Source: JBKEBQ01 sp047973225
GTDB lineage: Bacteria > Bacillota_I > Bacilli_A > Erysipelotrichales > Erysipelotrichaceae
NCBI GenBank assembly: GCA_047973225.1
Contig: JBKEBQ010000027.1
Span: forward strand, 1 to 64,000
Reading direction: 5' to 3'
Length of the DNA stretch: 64,000 bases
This document shows, in pieces, positions 17,636 to 26,026 of the stretch (positions are counted from its first letter, which is position 1; each line of letters opens with the position of its first letter). The notes below the pieces were generated by a model. The model was not told the origin of the DNA, did no database searches, and saw nothing but the letters and a program-made list of their open reading frames with translations. Position numbers and translations under genes: made by a program.

Positions 17636-18853
17636 CTATGGAAAAACAATATCCACAACTTTTTTAGCACATGAACCGTCTTGTAGAGCATTAAACTCTT
17701 TATTAAAGTGATCCAAACGTTTAAAATCAAAAGCATCTTCTTTAATCTTAGAAAGTAGTTCATCTTCATCGACAATGATATCTCCTGGTAAAGTTTTATA
17801 AATATCGAAGTAAAACCCTCGTAATTCTTCAGCATATTCTGCCAAATCAAACATATAAAAATAAATTGGTCTTCTTAAGTTTGCATAATCAAAGAAAACA
17901 CTTGAATAATCGGTTATCAATATATCTGCAACAGCATAAAGTTCATTAATATCTCTACCTGCACGAATACTTTTCACAAAACCTTTGAGTTCAGGATCAT
18001 TTTCTAATTTGTTGACAATCAAATAATGCGGTTTATATAAAATAACATAATCATCTCCTAGGACTTCCTTCCACTTTAAAAAATTAGCTTTCAATTCAAA
18101 TGTATAGCCTCGCTCATTATATGTATTATCACGCCAAGTAGGTGCATATAAAATAATTTTTTTATTTTCTTGTAAACGATAACGCAACTTCAAGAAACCT
18201 TTTGTATTCGCATCTAAATTCGTAAGAAAATCGTTTCGTGGATAGCCCGTTTCAATCAAACGTTCGCGATTGATACGAAAAGCACTTTCGAAAACCTTGC
18301 TGCTAAAATAGTTTGGCGAAATCATATAGTCATACTTTGCGACATCTTTATCATAGGTATTTGCCATTTCTTGAAATGACATTTGGCTACGATAAAACGT
18401 CGCATTTTCATTGATCATAATATCGTATGCTAAACGTTTTAAAGGTGTCCCGTGCCACGTTTGTAAATATACTTGTTCGCTCTTTTTACAAATGTAATTT
18501 GGCATCTTACAATTGATTACCCAATATTTTGCTTTGGACATATAATAAAAATACTTTAACCCGTTATAACGAATAATTTTTGCATCAGGAATTTTTGTGA
18601 TTTTAAATTTTTTCACTGCCCATATAAATGTATAATCCGCATATTTTTCATGTTGTGACATATATTGATGAATCGCCTTTGGATTACAAGAATATCCGCG
18701 ACCATGATAGGCAATAAAAATAACGGTTTTATCATCCACTTGTACACGTGGGTTGATAAACCGATACACTCTTTTAGCCACTCTTGTTACAATTGCACGA
18801 ACAATACGCATAACTTTTCTTAACTGTCTTCGAACTGCTTTTTTAATACCCAT
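17636..18853 (-). CDS. CDP-glycerol glycerophosphotransferase family protein
   Basis: A 405-residue enzyme of the same family as the next gene downstream. It starts with a strongly basic amphipathic stretch (about residues 1-35), then FIAYHGRGYSCNPKAI, QTWHGTPLKRLAYD, ETGYPRNDFL, ILYAPTWRDN, YKPHYLIVN and ILITDYSSVFFDYA, all typical of TagF/TarB transferases. It lies 9 bp after tagD, which supplies CDP-glycerol, and before a second transferase. Together they should build poly(glycerol-phosphate) wall teichoic acid or a similar polymer. It lacks the long N-terminal region of full TagF polymerases, so polymerase versus primase role is open. Confidence 0.88.
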   Translation of the reverse strand: MGIKKAVRRQLRKVMRIVRAIVTRVAKRVYRFINPRVQVDDKTVIFIAYHGRGYSCNPKAIHQYMSQHEKYADYTFIWAVKKFKITKIPDAKIIRYNGLKYFYYMSKAKYWVINCKMPNYICKKSEQVYLQTWHGTPLKRLAYDIMINENATFYRSQMSFQEMANTYDKDVAKYDYMISPNYFSSKVFESAFRINRERLIETGYPRNDFLTNLDANTKGFLKLRYRLQENKKIILYAPTWRDNTYNERGYTFELKANFLKWKEVLGDDYVILYKPHYLIVNKLENDPELKGFVKSIRAGRDINELYAVADILITDYSSVFFDYANLRRPIYFYMFDLAEYAEELRGFYFDIYKTLPGDIIVDEDELLSKIKEDAFDFKRLDHFNKEFNALQDGSCAKKVVDIVFP

Positions 18854-18861
18854 GATCTAAC

Positions 18862-19257
18862 TTACTTCCCGCTTTCTTTTAATGTTTCTTTAATCTGTGT
18901 GGAACTGATACCGTCCGTTCTTGATAAATATACAACTTCACAGTATGCCTTCAAAAAATCAAATTTTCCTTTCCAATCATCACCAATCACAAAAATATCA
19001 ACATTGTATTTTTTTACATCTTCTATTTTTTGTTCCCAAGTATGTTCTGGTATTACTTTATCTACATAGCGTATCGCTTCCACAATAGCCATGCGATCAT
19101 AATCGCTCACAAAGCATTGCTTACCCTTACCTTCGTTAAATACATCACTTGATACCGCAACGATTAATTCATCGCCCAATGCCTTGGCCCGCTTCAACAT
19201 ATTCAAATGTCCAATGTGAAATAAATCGTAAGTTCCATATGTAATTACTGTTTTCAT
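18862..19257 (-). CDS. tagD: Glycerol-3-phosphate cytidylyltransferase
   Basis: A 131-residue enzyme that makes CDP-glycerol from CTP and glycerol-3-phosphate. The nucleotidyltransferase signature GTYDLFHIGHLNML is at about residues 8-21 (HxGH loop), and RTDGISSTQIK near the end is the second conserved CTP-binding motif. Length and motifs match TagD/TarD. The start overlaps the tagH stop by 4 bp, and two CDP-glycerol-using transferases follow, which supports the substrate assignment over CDP-ethanolamine or FAD-type relatives. Confidence 0.95.
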   Translation of the reverse strand: MKTVITYGTYDLFHIGHLNMLKRAKALGDELIVAVSSDVFNEGKGKQCFVSDYDRMAIVEAIRYVDKVIPEHTWEQKIEDVKKYNVDIFVIGDDWKGKFDFLKAYCEVVYLSRTDGISSTQIKETLKESGK

Positions 19258-20027
19258 AATATCCGCTCCTTAAATGTTTCTTTCTTTATGCGCGCTTGTT
19301 CTTTTTTTGATTTTGATTTGAAATCTTCAATATACGCATCATATGCATTAGCGACTTCTTCAATATCTCCAAGCATCTCAAGCTTGCCCCCCTCAATCCA
19401 CATTCCCGTATTACAAAACGAACGAATTTGTTGGATGGAATGGGATATAAAAAAGATTGTTTTACCTTCTTTTTTCAATGCCTTCATGCGCTTCAAACAT
19501 TTTGACGCAAACGCTTTATCACCTACAGATAAGGCCTCATCAACAATCAAAATATCTGGATCCAAGGCAATATTAATCGAAAATCCCAAACGTGATTTCA
19601 TTCCACTGGAATATTTTTTAACAGGCTGATATAAAAAATCGCCCAACTCTGCAAAATCAATAACACCTTCAATTACTTTTTGAATTTGTTTTTTCTTCAA
19701 CCCCAACAATGCACACTTTAATTGAATATTATCATAACCACTCAATTGATTGTTTAATCCCGCTTTGATGGAGATAAGTGCCTGTTCTCCCTTTACCTCC
19801 ATATTGCCACTGTCAGGAAACGATATACCTGCCAATATATTCGATAACGTGCTCTTCCCACTGCCATTGGTTCCTAAAATGCCGACAATACTTCCCTTTG
19901 GTGTTTCAAAACTCACATCCCGCAAGGCGTAAAAAGATTTGCGTTTCGCAAATATTTTTTTCCGATCTTTATTTTCCAACTTATAAATTTTACTAACATT
20001 TGTAAATTTAATTGCAATATGTTCCAT
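19254..20027 (-). CDS. tagH: Teichoic acid ABC exporter, ATP-binding subunit
   Basis: A 257-residue ATPase. The ATG at 20027 follows AGGAGG by only 3 bases; a GTG at 20048 is the alternative. Walker A is GTNGSGKST, the signature is YSSGMKSRLG and Walker B is DILIVDEALSVGD, with FISHSIQQIRSFC as the switch His region. The YSSGM signature and VGDxxF segment are typical of polysaccharide/teichoic acid exporters (TagH, RfbE). It lacks the long C-terminal extracytoplasmic domain found in Bacillus TagH. It pairs with the permease just upstream to move lipid-linked teichoic acid across the membrane. Confidence 0.92.
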   Translation of the reverse strand: MEHIAIKFTNVSKIYKLENKDRKKIFAKRKSFYALRDVSFETPKGSIVGILGTNGSGKSTLSNILAGISFPDSGNMEVKGEQALISIKAGLNNQLSGYDNIQLKCALLGLKKKQIQKVIEGVIDFAELGDFLYQPVKKYSSGMKSRLGFSINIALDPDILIVDEALSVGDKAFASKCLKRMKALKKEGKTIFFISHSIQQIRSFCNTGMWIEGGKLEMLGDIEEVANAYDAYIEDFKSKSKKEQARIKKETFKERIL

Positions 20028-20034
20028 AAACCTC

Positions 20035-20844
20035 CTAAAATAAATCACTAAATTTATGTTTAAATCGATACATCAATATACATCCAACCACAAACAGCGA
20101 TAATACAATACCCCAAAAAAATAGGGTTTGCGCTGGATGATTAAAAAAAGCATCTTGAAAAAATAAACTTCCTCTATAACCTTCAATAATATAATAAATA
20201 GGGTTTGCCTTCATCACATATTCCAATTTTGGAAAAAAACTAACAACCGTATCAAGTGTCCATAAAATTGGGGTTAGATACATAAGCATTCGCATACAGG
20301 CCTTGATTAATTTCTTAACATCTCGAGTGAACATATTAAGTACACTAGTTACCATGGCCAATGATGTGCTAAAACAAATAGCACAAAACATATAATAAAA
20401 TGTTTGCAACCAATACATATTAGGGACATGTCCACGAATCACTAATATGACTACCACAATCATAAGCATCAACACGTGATTAAACAATTCTTTCATCACC
20501 GTTACTAAGGGTAAAATACTAACGGGAAACTTCATTTTTAAAACAATATTTCGCTTATCGTAAATGCAACTAGCTCCTTTGGTAATACACGGATTGATAA
20601 AAAACCATACCGTAACTCCAACCACAAGCCATGGCAAAAAGGATACCCCCCTAACCGGTCGTCCATTTCGCAATGCCACAAATATCAAAGCGTAAGTTGC
20701 GATTTGAATAATGGGATTTGCAAAATTCCAAAAAACACCTAAACGAGACTCCCGCATTTCTGCAAGGAGCTCATATTTTGCTATGGAAAATATTTTATAA
20801 GCATTGCTTATATTTTCTCTTATGATAAAGATAACACTTTTCAT
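20035..20844 (-). CDS. tagG: Teichoic acid ABC exporter, permease subunit
   Basis: A 269-residue membrane protein with six predicted helices and the ABC-2 layout of polysaccharide exporters: an N-terminal amphipathic start, LGVFWNFANPIIQIATYA, WFFINPCITKGASCIYD and a C-terminal basic tail. It is the first gene of the tagG-tagH-tagD-transferase block. With TagH it forms the exporter of undecaprenyl-linked teichoic acid. No tagO or tagA homolog is in the window, so early polymer steps must be coded elsewhere. Confidence 0.9.
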   Translation of the reverse strand: MKSVIFIIRENISNAYKIFSIAKYELLAEMRESRLGVFWNFANPIIQIATYALIFVALRNGRPVRGVSFLPWLVVGVTVWFFINPCITKGASCIYDKRNIVLKMKFPVSILPLVTVMKELFNHVLMLMIVVVILVIRGHVPNMYWLQTFYYMFCAICFSTSLAMVTSVLNMFTRDVKKLIKACMRMLMYLTPILWTLDTVVSFFPKLEYVMKANPIYYIIEGYRGSLFFQDAFFNHPAQTLFFWGIVLSLFVVGCILMYRFKHKFSDLF

Positions 20845-20925
20845 CCGTATTCCTCTTTTATTTTATATTCTTTCCTATTTTATAACATTTAAGAAGGTAA
20901 TTCAAACTTTCTAAGCGAAATCCAA

Positions 20926-20957
20926 AGGTATCACATCAAATATAAGACGCAATACCT
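20926..20957 (-). terminator. Possible terminator after potCD
   Basis: On the minus strand AGGTATTGCG and its partner ending in ATACCT form a short stem just after the potCD stop, but only a weak T-run follows. The rest of the 20845-20962 gap probably holds the tagG promoter (TTATAAAAT-type -10), not clearly resolved. Confidence 0.35.
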
Positions 20958-20962
20958 CATTT

Positions 20963-22831
20963 TTATTTGCTTGCCTTAATGCGGATCCACATTTCTGATA
21001 GCTTTCTTTTTAATTCTTCATTGTATTTGAAAATTTCATCGCGTCCGTAATTGGTTCTTGGAATATAAGCATTGAGTCCTTTAAACTCATTATTTTTTAA
21101 TTGATTTAAAACACTGTCCACACTTGAAGAATAACCCACAAAAGAAGAGTTCGCATACGCAACTTTTTCATCAAGGCTATGATTCATAAATTCTTCCGCT
21201 AATAAAGGACAGGTACTATTTTTGGGAATAACCATTGCATCGCTCCATAGATTGGTTCCTTGTTGTGGCTCATAAAATGCCATGTTCGCATTTTCAGAAG
21301 TAATATAAGTAGCATCACCACTGTATACAACCGCAAGATTTTTTTCACCATTAATCATGCCATCAATCACTTCATCTGTCACAAAAACAGGATTCATTAT
21401 CTGTTTTTGCTTCATAAGCCAGTTATACGCTTCTTGAAGCTGTGCTGCATTACTTGTATTCATAGAATACCCTAATGCTTTTAATGCAACCATAAAGGAA
21501 TCCCGTTCACTGTCGTACATATATAATTGATTGGCATATTTTGCGTTTTTTAACACATTAAATCCTTGCGATTCAACATCTTCTGTATCAATTTTGGTTT
21601 TATCATACAAAATACCAACACTTCCCCAAAAATATGGAATACTATATGTATTGTTAGGATCATAATCTAAATTTTTAACCCCTTGTGTCAGATTTTTATA
21701 ATTTGGAATATTATCTAAATGAAGTTTCGATAATCGTTTTTCCTGAATCAAGCGTTCAATCATATAATCTGACGGAATTAAAATATCATAGCTTTCACCA
21801 CCTAATAATTTGGTGTACATCTCTTCATTTGACGCAAAAACTGAATAATTTACACTTACATTATATTGCTCTTCGAAATTCTCAATAACCTCTTCACCAA
21901 CATATTCTCCCCAATTGAAAACATTTAAAGAGTCACAACCATATTTTGCAATGGGATCAACATTGCTGTTGGCACTTGAACGCAATGTTTGCAAACCAAA
22001 CAAGCCTCCAATACCGAGACAAACTACAACAGCTAATAGAATTCTATTTCCTTGTGACGATAGTTTTTTCTTTCGAAACGAAACAATATTTACGACCACT
22101 AATACTAATGTAATTGCGAATACGATAATTGTTGATAATGCATTGATGGAAGGATTAACCCTCTTTGACATTGTATATACCATAATCGAAATATTATTGA
22201 TACCACCACCGCTCACAAAATACGAAATCACAAAATCATCAAATGACATGGTAAACGCAATTAATGCACCAGCTATAATCGATGGCATTAATTGAGGAAT
22301 GATCACCTTACGCAGTGCATAAGCTGGGGTTGCTCCCAAATCCATTGCTGCATCAGCTAGATTGGGGTTTAAACGTCGAATCCGCGGCGTTACACTCAAC
22401 ATCACATAGGGAATACAAAATGCTATATGTGATAACAACAAAGTCATAAAACCTTTTTCCATATGAAGGGATGTAAAAAATAACATCAACCCAATGGCCG
22501 TTACTATCTCTGGATTCATAATTGGTAAATTGTTGATTTGGCTTACAAACTCTTTCACAATTTTTTTTGATTTTGATAAACCAAGACTTGCCAAAGTTCC
22601 CACAATCGTTGATACCAGTGTCGCAATAATAGCAATGAGTAATGTATAGTAAATTGCTTCAATCATTGTTTTATTCGTAAACATCTGTTCATACCAACGA
22701 AGTGAAAATCCTGTAAACTTTGATAAAGATTTTGAATCATTAAATGAAAAAACAATCATAAAAAAAATGGGTAAATAGAAAAAAGCTAAGATACCACCTA
22801 TATAAAGTTTTGGTAAAATTCTCTTTTTCAT
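20963..22831 (-). CDS. potCD: Fused spermidine/putrescine permease PotC and binding protein PotD
   Basis: A 622-residue fusion. Residues 1-260 are a PotC-type permease with about six helices and the EAA loop (DAAMDLGATPAYALRKVIIPQL). A further hydrophobic helix at about 264-283 (LLAVVVCLGIGGLFGLQTL) then carries a PotD-type polyamine-binding domain to the outside, starting near VFNWGEYVGEEV and including ESYDILIPSDYMIERLI and PYFWGSVGILYDK. The two halves are in one uninterrupted frame. It forms the importer with PotB and PotA. Such permease-binding protein fusions occur in some Bacillota, so this is unusual rather than unique. The start overlaps potB by 4 bp. Confidence 0.93.
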   Translation of the reverse strand: MKKRILPKLYIGGILAFFYLPIFFMIVFSFNDSKSLSKFTGFSLRWYEQMFTNKTMIEAIYYTLLIAIIATLVSTIVGTLASLGLSKSKKIVKEFVSQINNLPIMNPEIVTAIGLMLFFTSLHMEKGFMTLLLSHIAFCIPYVMLSVTPRIRRLNPNLADAAMDLGATPAYALRKVIIPQLMPSIIAGALIAFTMSFDDFVISYFVSGGGINNISIMVYTMSKRVNPSINALSTIIVFAITLVLVVVNIVSFRKKKLSSQGNRILLAVVVCLGIGGLFGLQTLRSSANSNVDPIAKYGCDSLNVFNWGEYVGEEVIENFEEQYNVSVNYSVFASNEEMYTKLLGGESYDILIPSDYMIERLIQEKRLSKLHLDNIPNYKNLTQGVKNLDYDPNNTYSIPYFWGSVGILYDKTKIDTEDVESQGFNVLKNAKYANQLYMYDSERDSFMVALKALGYSMNTSNAAQLQEAYNWLMKQKQIMNPVFVTDEVIDGMINGEKNLAVVYSGDATYITSENANMAFYEPQQGTNLWSDAMVIPKNSTCPLLAEEFMNHSLDEKVAYANSSFVGYSSSVDSVLNQLKNNEFKGLNAYIPRTNYGRDEIFKYNEELKRKLSEMWIRIKASK

Positions 22832-23655
22832 GAAGCATCTCCTCCTTTATCCACCTTTTTCGTAAGATATAAAGAAGCCATCACACACAGTGCCATGATA
22901 AAACTGATCGCACTACCAAAATTCCAATCGCCACTAGTTATGAAATAATTCTCAATCAAATTCCCCACCAACAACTGTGAGCCTCCGCCTAATAATTTGG
23001 GAATAAAAAAACTACTGACTGCTGGCAAAAAAACCAACGTAATGCCTGATAAAACACCAGGTAATGATAGCGGTAAAATGATTTTACGAAAAGTATCGAT
23101 ATTACTTGCACCCAAGTCAGCACTAGCCTCTAACAAACTATGATCCATTTTTGCAAGTGATGCATGAATTTGTAAGATCATGAAGGGTAAAAAATTATAT
23201 ACCATCCCCAATACCACCGCAAATTCGGTATGAATCATATGAAGACTTCCCCACCCAAAAAATTCTAAAATGTTATTAATAAGTCCATGATCACTCAAAA
23301 TACCAATCCATGCATATGTTCGAACAAGCATGTTGATCCACATTGGTAAGGTAATCAGCAAAATGAAAAACGCACTATTTTTAATCCTCATCTTTGCAAT
23401 GCTGTATGCCATTGGATAACCCAAAAGGATACATATCAGTGTTGTCATAAAGGCAATACGAAAAGAGGCAAACAAAACATCAATAAACACTTTATCTTTG
23501 AAAAATCGAATAAAATTGTCCAGTGTAAACTGTAAGGTCAATACGTTATTTCCTATTGTGCTAAAAGCATATACCACAAGCAAAAGCATAGGAATAACAA
23601 GAAAAATTGAAATCCAAACAACATATGGTTGTACTAATTTTTTATAAATATGCAT
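22828..23655 (-). CDS. potB: Spermidine/putrescine ABC transporter permease
   Basis: A 275-residue permease with six membrane helices and the EAA loop LLEASADLGASNIDTFRKI, which contacts the ATPase. It is one base beyond the PotA stop and overlaps potCD by 4 bp, so the genes are translated as a unit. It pairs with the PotC half of the fusion to form the membrane channel for polyamine uptake. Confidence 0.93.
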   Translation of the reverse strand: MHIYKKLVQPYVVWISIFLVIPMLLLVVYAFSTIGNNVLTLQFTLDNFIRFFKDKVFIDVLFASFRIAFMTTLICILLGYPMAYSIAKMRIKNSAFFILLITLPMWINMLVRTYAWIGILSDHGLINNILEFFGWGSLHMIHTEFAVVLGMVYNFLPFMILQIHASLAKMDHSLLEASADLGASNIDTFRKIILPLSLPGVLSGITLVFLPAVSSFFIPKLLGGGSQLLVGNLIENYFITSGDWNFGSAISFIMALCVMASLYLTKKVDKGGDAS

Positions 23656-23656
23656 A

Positions 23657-25231
23657 TCAATACCCTATTTTTGACATTACATGAATATCTTCTGGCATGA
23701 AATTTAACCCTACATAGCTACCAACTTTTACTGTTTTGGTTGTATGAATCTTAAATTCTCTACCCATTGTTGAAAAGGAAATTTTATATGTCCCTGCACA
23801 CAATGTATCCACATCAAAATCATAATCAACGTTGCTTACCTCTATTTTTTTATCATCGTCCAAATTCCAACTCACCGCATCCGCCCAAGTTCGTAAATCC
23901 GTTTCTAACGCTTGACTCTCAGCGATTTCATCTAATGTTTTAAAGAAATCAAAAGCGGCAATTCCAATACGTTTTTTCTCATCAATTACATACTTTTGTT
24001 TGACAACAATGATTTCTACGCAAATGGATGTCCCATTGCTAGTTGAAAAAGTCAAAGGATATATACCTTCTTCTGGTTTCACTTCATAATCAACTTTATG
24101 AATCGACAGTAATTCTTCATCTTCACTATCCTTCCATGCCTGCGCATCTGCACGAGCAATCACTTCATCCACATTTAAGTTTTCCAACTCTTGAATATCT
24201 ACATAAAAACTATTTGCGGAAATAAACTCTTTTTCTTGTTCATTGTATACAGGCTGCTTATTATAAACAGTCATTGTTACCTCCACGTTATTTCCTTTTA
24301 CCGTTTCTACAATAATTTCATTGTGAACACCTTTAAAAAGTGAAGACTTTACGACCCCATTCAACAAACCTTTCCCTCGTGTAACAATGTTAATATCCTC
24401 AGGACGAATGACAATATCTACCGCTTCATGCTTTTTGAAACCGAAGTCAACACATGGATATTCTTTATCATCGAAGTAAAGTTTATAATCATCCAACATT
24501 TCACCATCTAAAATATTGCTCTCACCAATAAAATTGGCAACATATTCATTTTCTGGTTCGTTGTAAATATCATTGGGTGTGCCTACTTGCTGTATTTCAC
24601 CATCTTTCATAACCACAATCTTATCCGACATTGTAAGTGCTTCTTCTTGATCATGAGTTACATAAATAAACGTAATCCCTACTTCTTGCTGGATACGCTT
24701 TAACTCCAGTTGCATTTCTTTACGCAGCTTTAAATCCAGTGCCGCTAATGGCTCATCAAGCAACAATACCAACGGTTCATTGATAAGGGCACGTGCAATG
24801 GCAATACGCTGTTGTTGCCCTCCGCTTAGTTGATCAATTGCACGCTCTTCATAGCCTTCTAAAGATACCAATTTCAACATTCTCGTCACCTTTTGACGAA
24901 TAACATCATCACTCATTTTTTTTATCTTCAAACCAAAGGCAATATTATCATATACATTCATATGTGGAAACAATGCATATTTTTGAAATACTGTATTGAG
25001 TTCACGCTTATAGGGGGGGAGCTTACTAATTTCTTCTCCATCAAAAACAACGCTACCTTCATCTTGTGTTAAAAAGCCTGCCAAAATCCGCAACAAAGTT
25101 GTCTTTCCACATCCCGAAGGTCCCAACAATGTCACAAACTCATTTTCTTTAATATCTAAATTGATACCTTTTAATACTAGCGTATCATCAAATTTCTTTA
25201 CTATATTCTTAAATTGAATTATCTTTTTCAT
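23657..25231 (-). CDS. potA: Polyamine ABC transporter ATPase with two Ig-like inserts
   Basis: A 524-residue ATPase, about 150 longer than usual PotA. The normal ATPase covers residues 1-235: Walker A GPSGCGKTT (37-45), LSGGQQQR (135-142), LLLDEP (157-162), H-loop THDQ. The TOBE domain begins at VIRPEDINIV (274-283) and resumes at VGLNFMPEDIHVM (507-519). Between them is an insert of about 190 residues with two related modules, about 358-410 and 447-500, sharing the pattern A-x-A-x2-W, then VDY, then GxY-x-(L/I)-x-FST. These look like bacterial Ig-like repeats normally found on surface proteins. The ribosome site and context (potA-potB-potCD) are normal. Confidence 0.93.
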   Translation of the reverse strand: MKKIIQFKNIVKKFDDTLVLKGINLDIKENEFVTLLGPSGCGKTTLLRILAGFLTQDEGSVVFDGEEISKLPPYKRELNTVFQKYALFPHMNVYDNIAFGLKIKKMSDDVIRQKVTRMLKLVSLEGYEERAIDQLSGGQQQRIAIARALINEPLVLLLDEPLAALDLKLRKEMQLELKRIQQEVGITFIYVTHDQEEALTMSDKIVVMKDGEIQQVGTPNDIYNEPENEYVANFIGESNILDGEMLDDYKLYFDDKEYPCVDFGFKKHEAVDIVIRPEDINIVTRGKGLLNGVVKSSLFKGVHNEIIVETVKGNNVEVTMTVYNKQPVYNEQEKEFISANSFYVDIQELENLNVDEVIARADAQAWKDSEDEELLSIHKVDYEVKPEEGIYPLTFSTSNGTSICVEIIVVKQKYVIDEKKRIGIAAFDFFKTLDEIAESQALETDLRTWADAVSWNLDDDKKIEVSNVDYDFDVDTLCAGTYKISFSTMGREFKIHTTKTVKVGSYVGLNFMPEDIHVMSKIGY

Positions 25232-25247
25232 TCCCCAAATTCCTCTC

Positions 25248-25781
25248 TTAAAAATTAGGTGGTGAAATCACCCAAATGACTTCCGCCTTTTCACTTCCTA
25301 CCTGTTGTACTAAATGTGTATGCTTACCATCCAAATAAAAAGTATCACCCTTACTTAAATAGGCTTCATTTCCACCATTTATTAGTCTTATACGTCCTTT
25401 TACCACATAAGCAAATTCTTCACCATCATGAGGCTCAATCACATCAGATGTAGCTCCTATGTCTAAATGCAATAGAATCGGTTCCATATCATTTTTTTGC
25501 GCATTGGGCACAATGAACTTCATGGTGACGCCATCTTTCTCATTGATATAATAATCCTCTTGTGTAAAGACAACTTTTGTATTTTTGCTCTCTTTGAAAA
25601 ATTCCCCCAAACTACTACCAAGCACTTCTAAAATATCGTCAAGTGTCGCAATCGAAGGCGAAGTTAAATTGCGCTCTAATTGCGATAAAAATCCTTTTGA
25701 TAATTCGCTCCTTGCTGCTAATTCTTCTAAGGTTAACGCATTTTTCATCCGTAATTCTTTGATTTTTGTTCCAATATCCAT
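25248..25781 (-). CDS. XRE-family regulator with cupin domain (PuuR-like)
   Basis: A 177-residue regulator from the ATG at 25781, chosen for the AAGGAG 5 bases before it. The N-terminal HTH_3 domain (KIKELRMKNALTLEELA, LSKGFLSQLERNL) covers residues 5-60, and a C-terminal cupin (IEPHDGEEFAYVVKGRIRL, GDTFYLDGKHTH) follows at about 105-170. This pairing is shared by PuuR, which senses putrescine. As first gene of the pot operon it probably controls polyamine uptake, with a small ligand bound in the cupin. Two palindromes in its leader are candidate autoregulatory operators. Confidence 0.88.
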   Translation of the reverse strand: MDIGTKIKELRMKNALTLEELAARSELSKGFLSQLERNLTSPSIATLDDILEVLGSSLGEFFKESKNTKVVFTQEDYYINEKDGVTMKFIVPNAQKNDMEPILLHLDIGATSDVIEPHDGEEFAYVVKGRIRLINGGNEAYLSKGDTFYLDGKHTHLVQQVGSEKAEVIWVISPPNF

Positions 25782-25795
25782 GAGCACTCCTTTAT

Positions 25796-25869
25796 GTTTA
25801 GTAATACTAAACTTTTTATGGTAGTTTGTGAAACTAATTTAATTATATAGATAATTTTTGAAAAAGCAA
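25796..25869 (-). promoter_or_regulatory. pot operon promoter with two palindromic operator candidates
   Basis: On the minus strand TTGCTT (25864-25869), 16-base spacer, TATAAT (25842-25847). Downstream lie TAGTTTGTGAAACTA (25822-25836) and GTTTAGTAATACTAAAC (25796-25812), both perfect palindromes around their centres and both with GTTT/AAAC elements. They sit where a repressor would block elongation or initiation. Confidence 0.7.
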
Positions 25870-25953
25870 TCACTTTTATAAGGTTGCTTATATATATCCA
25901 TACCCTTATTTATTGGTAGTGACTTATGCTTCATCACAATATGTTGCATTCGT

Positions 25954-25997
25954 AAAAACGGATACAAACACATCATTACCTAGTTGTGTTTATATCC
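25954..25997 (-). terminator. Terminator of the sugar ABC operon
   Basis: On the minus strand GGATATAAACACA pairs with TGTGTTTGTATCC (one mismatch) and is followed by GTTTTT. It lies about 30 bp after the stop of the ATPase gene. Confidence 0.75.
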
Positions 25998-26026
25998 ATT
26001 TCTGATTATATGTATCTTTTCTTTAA

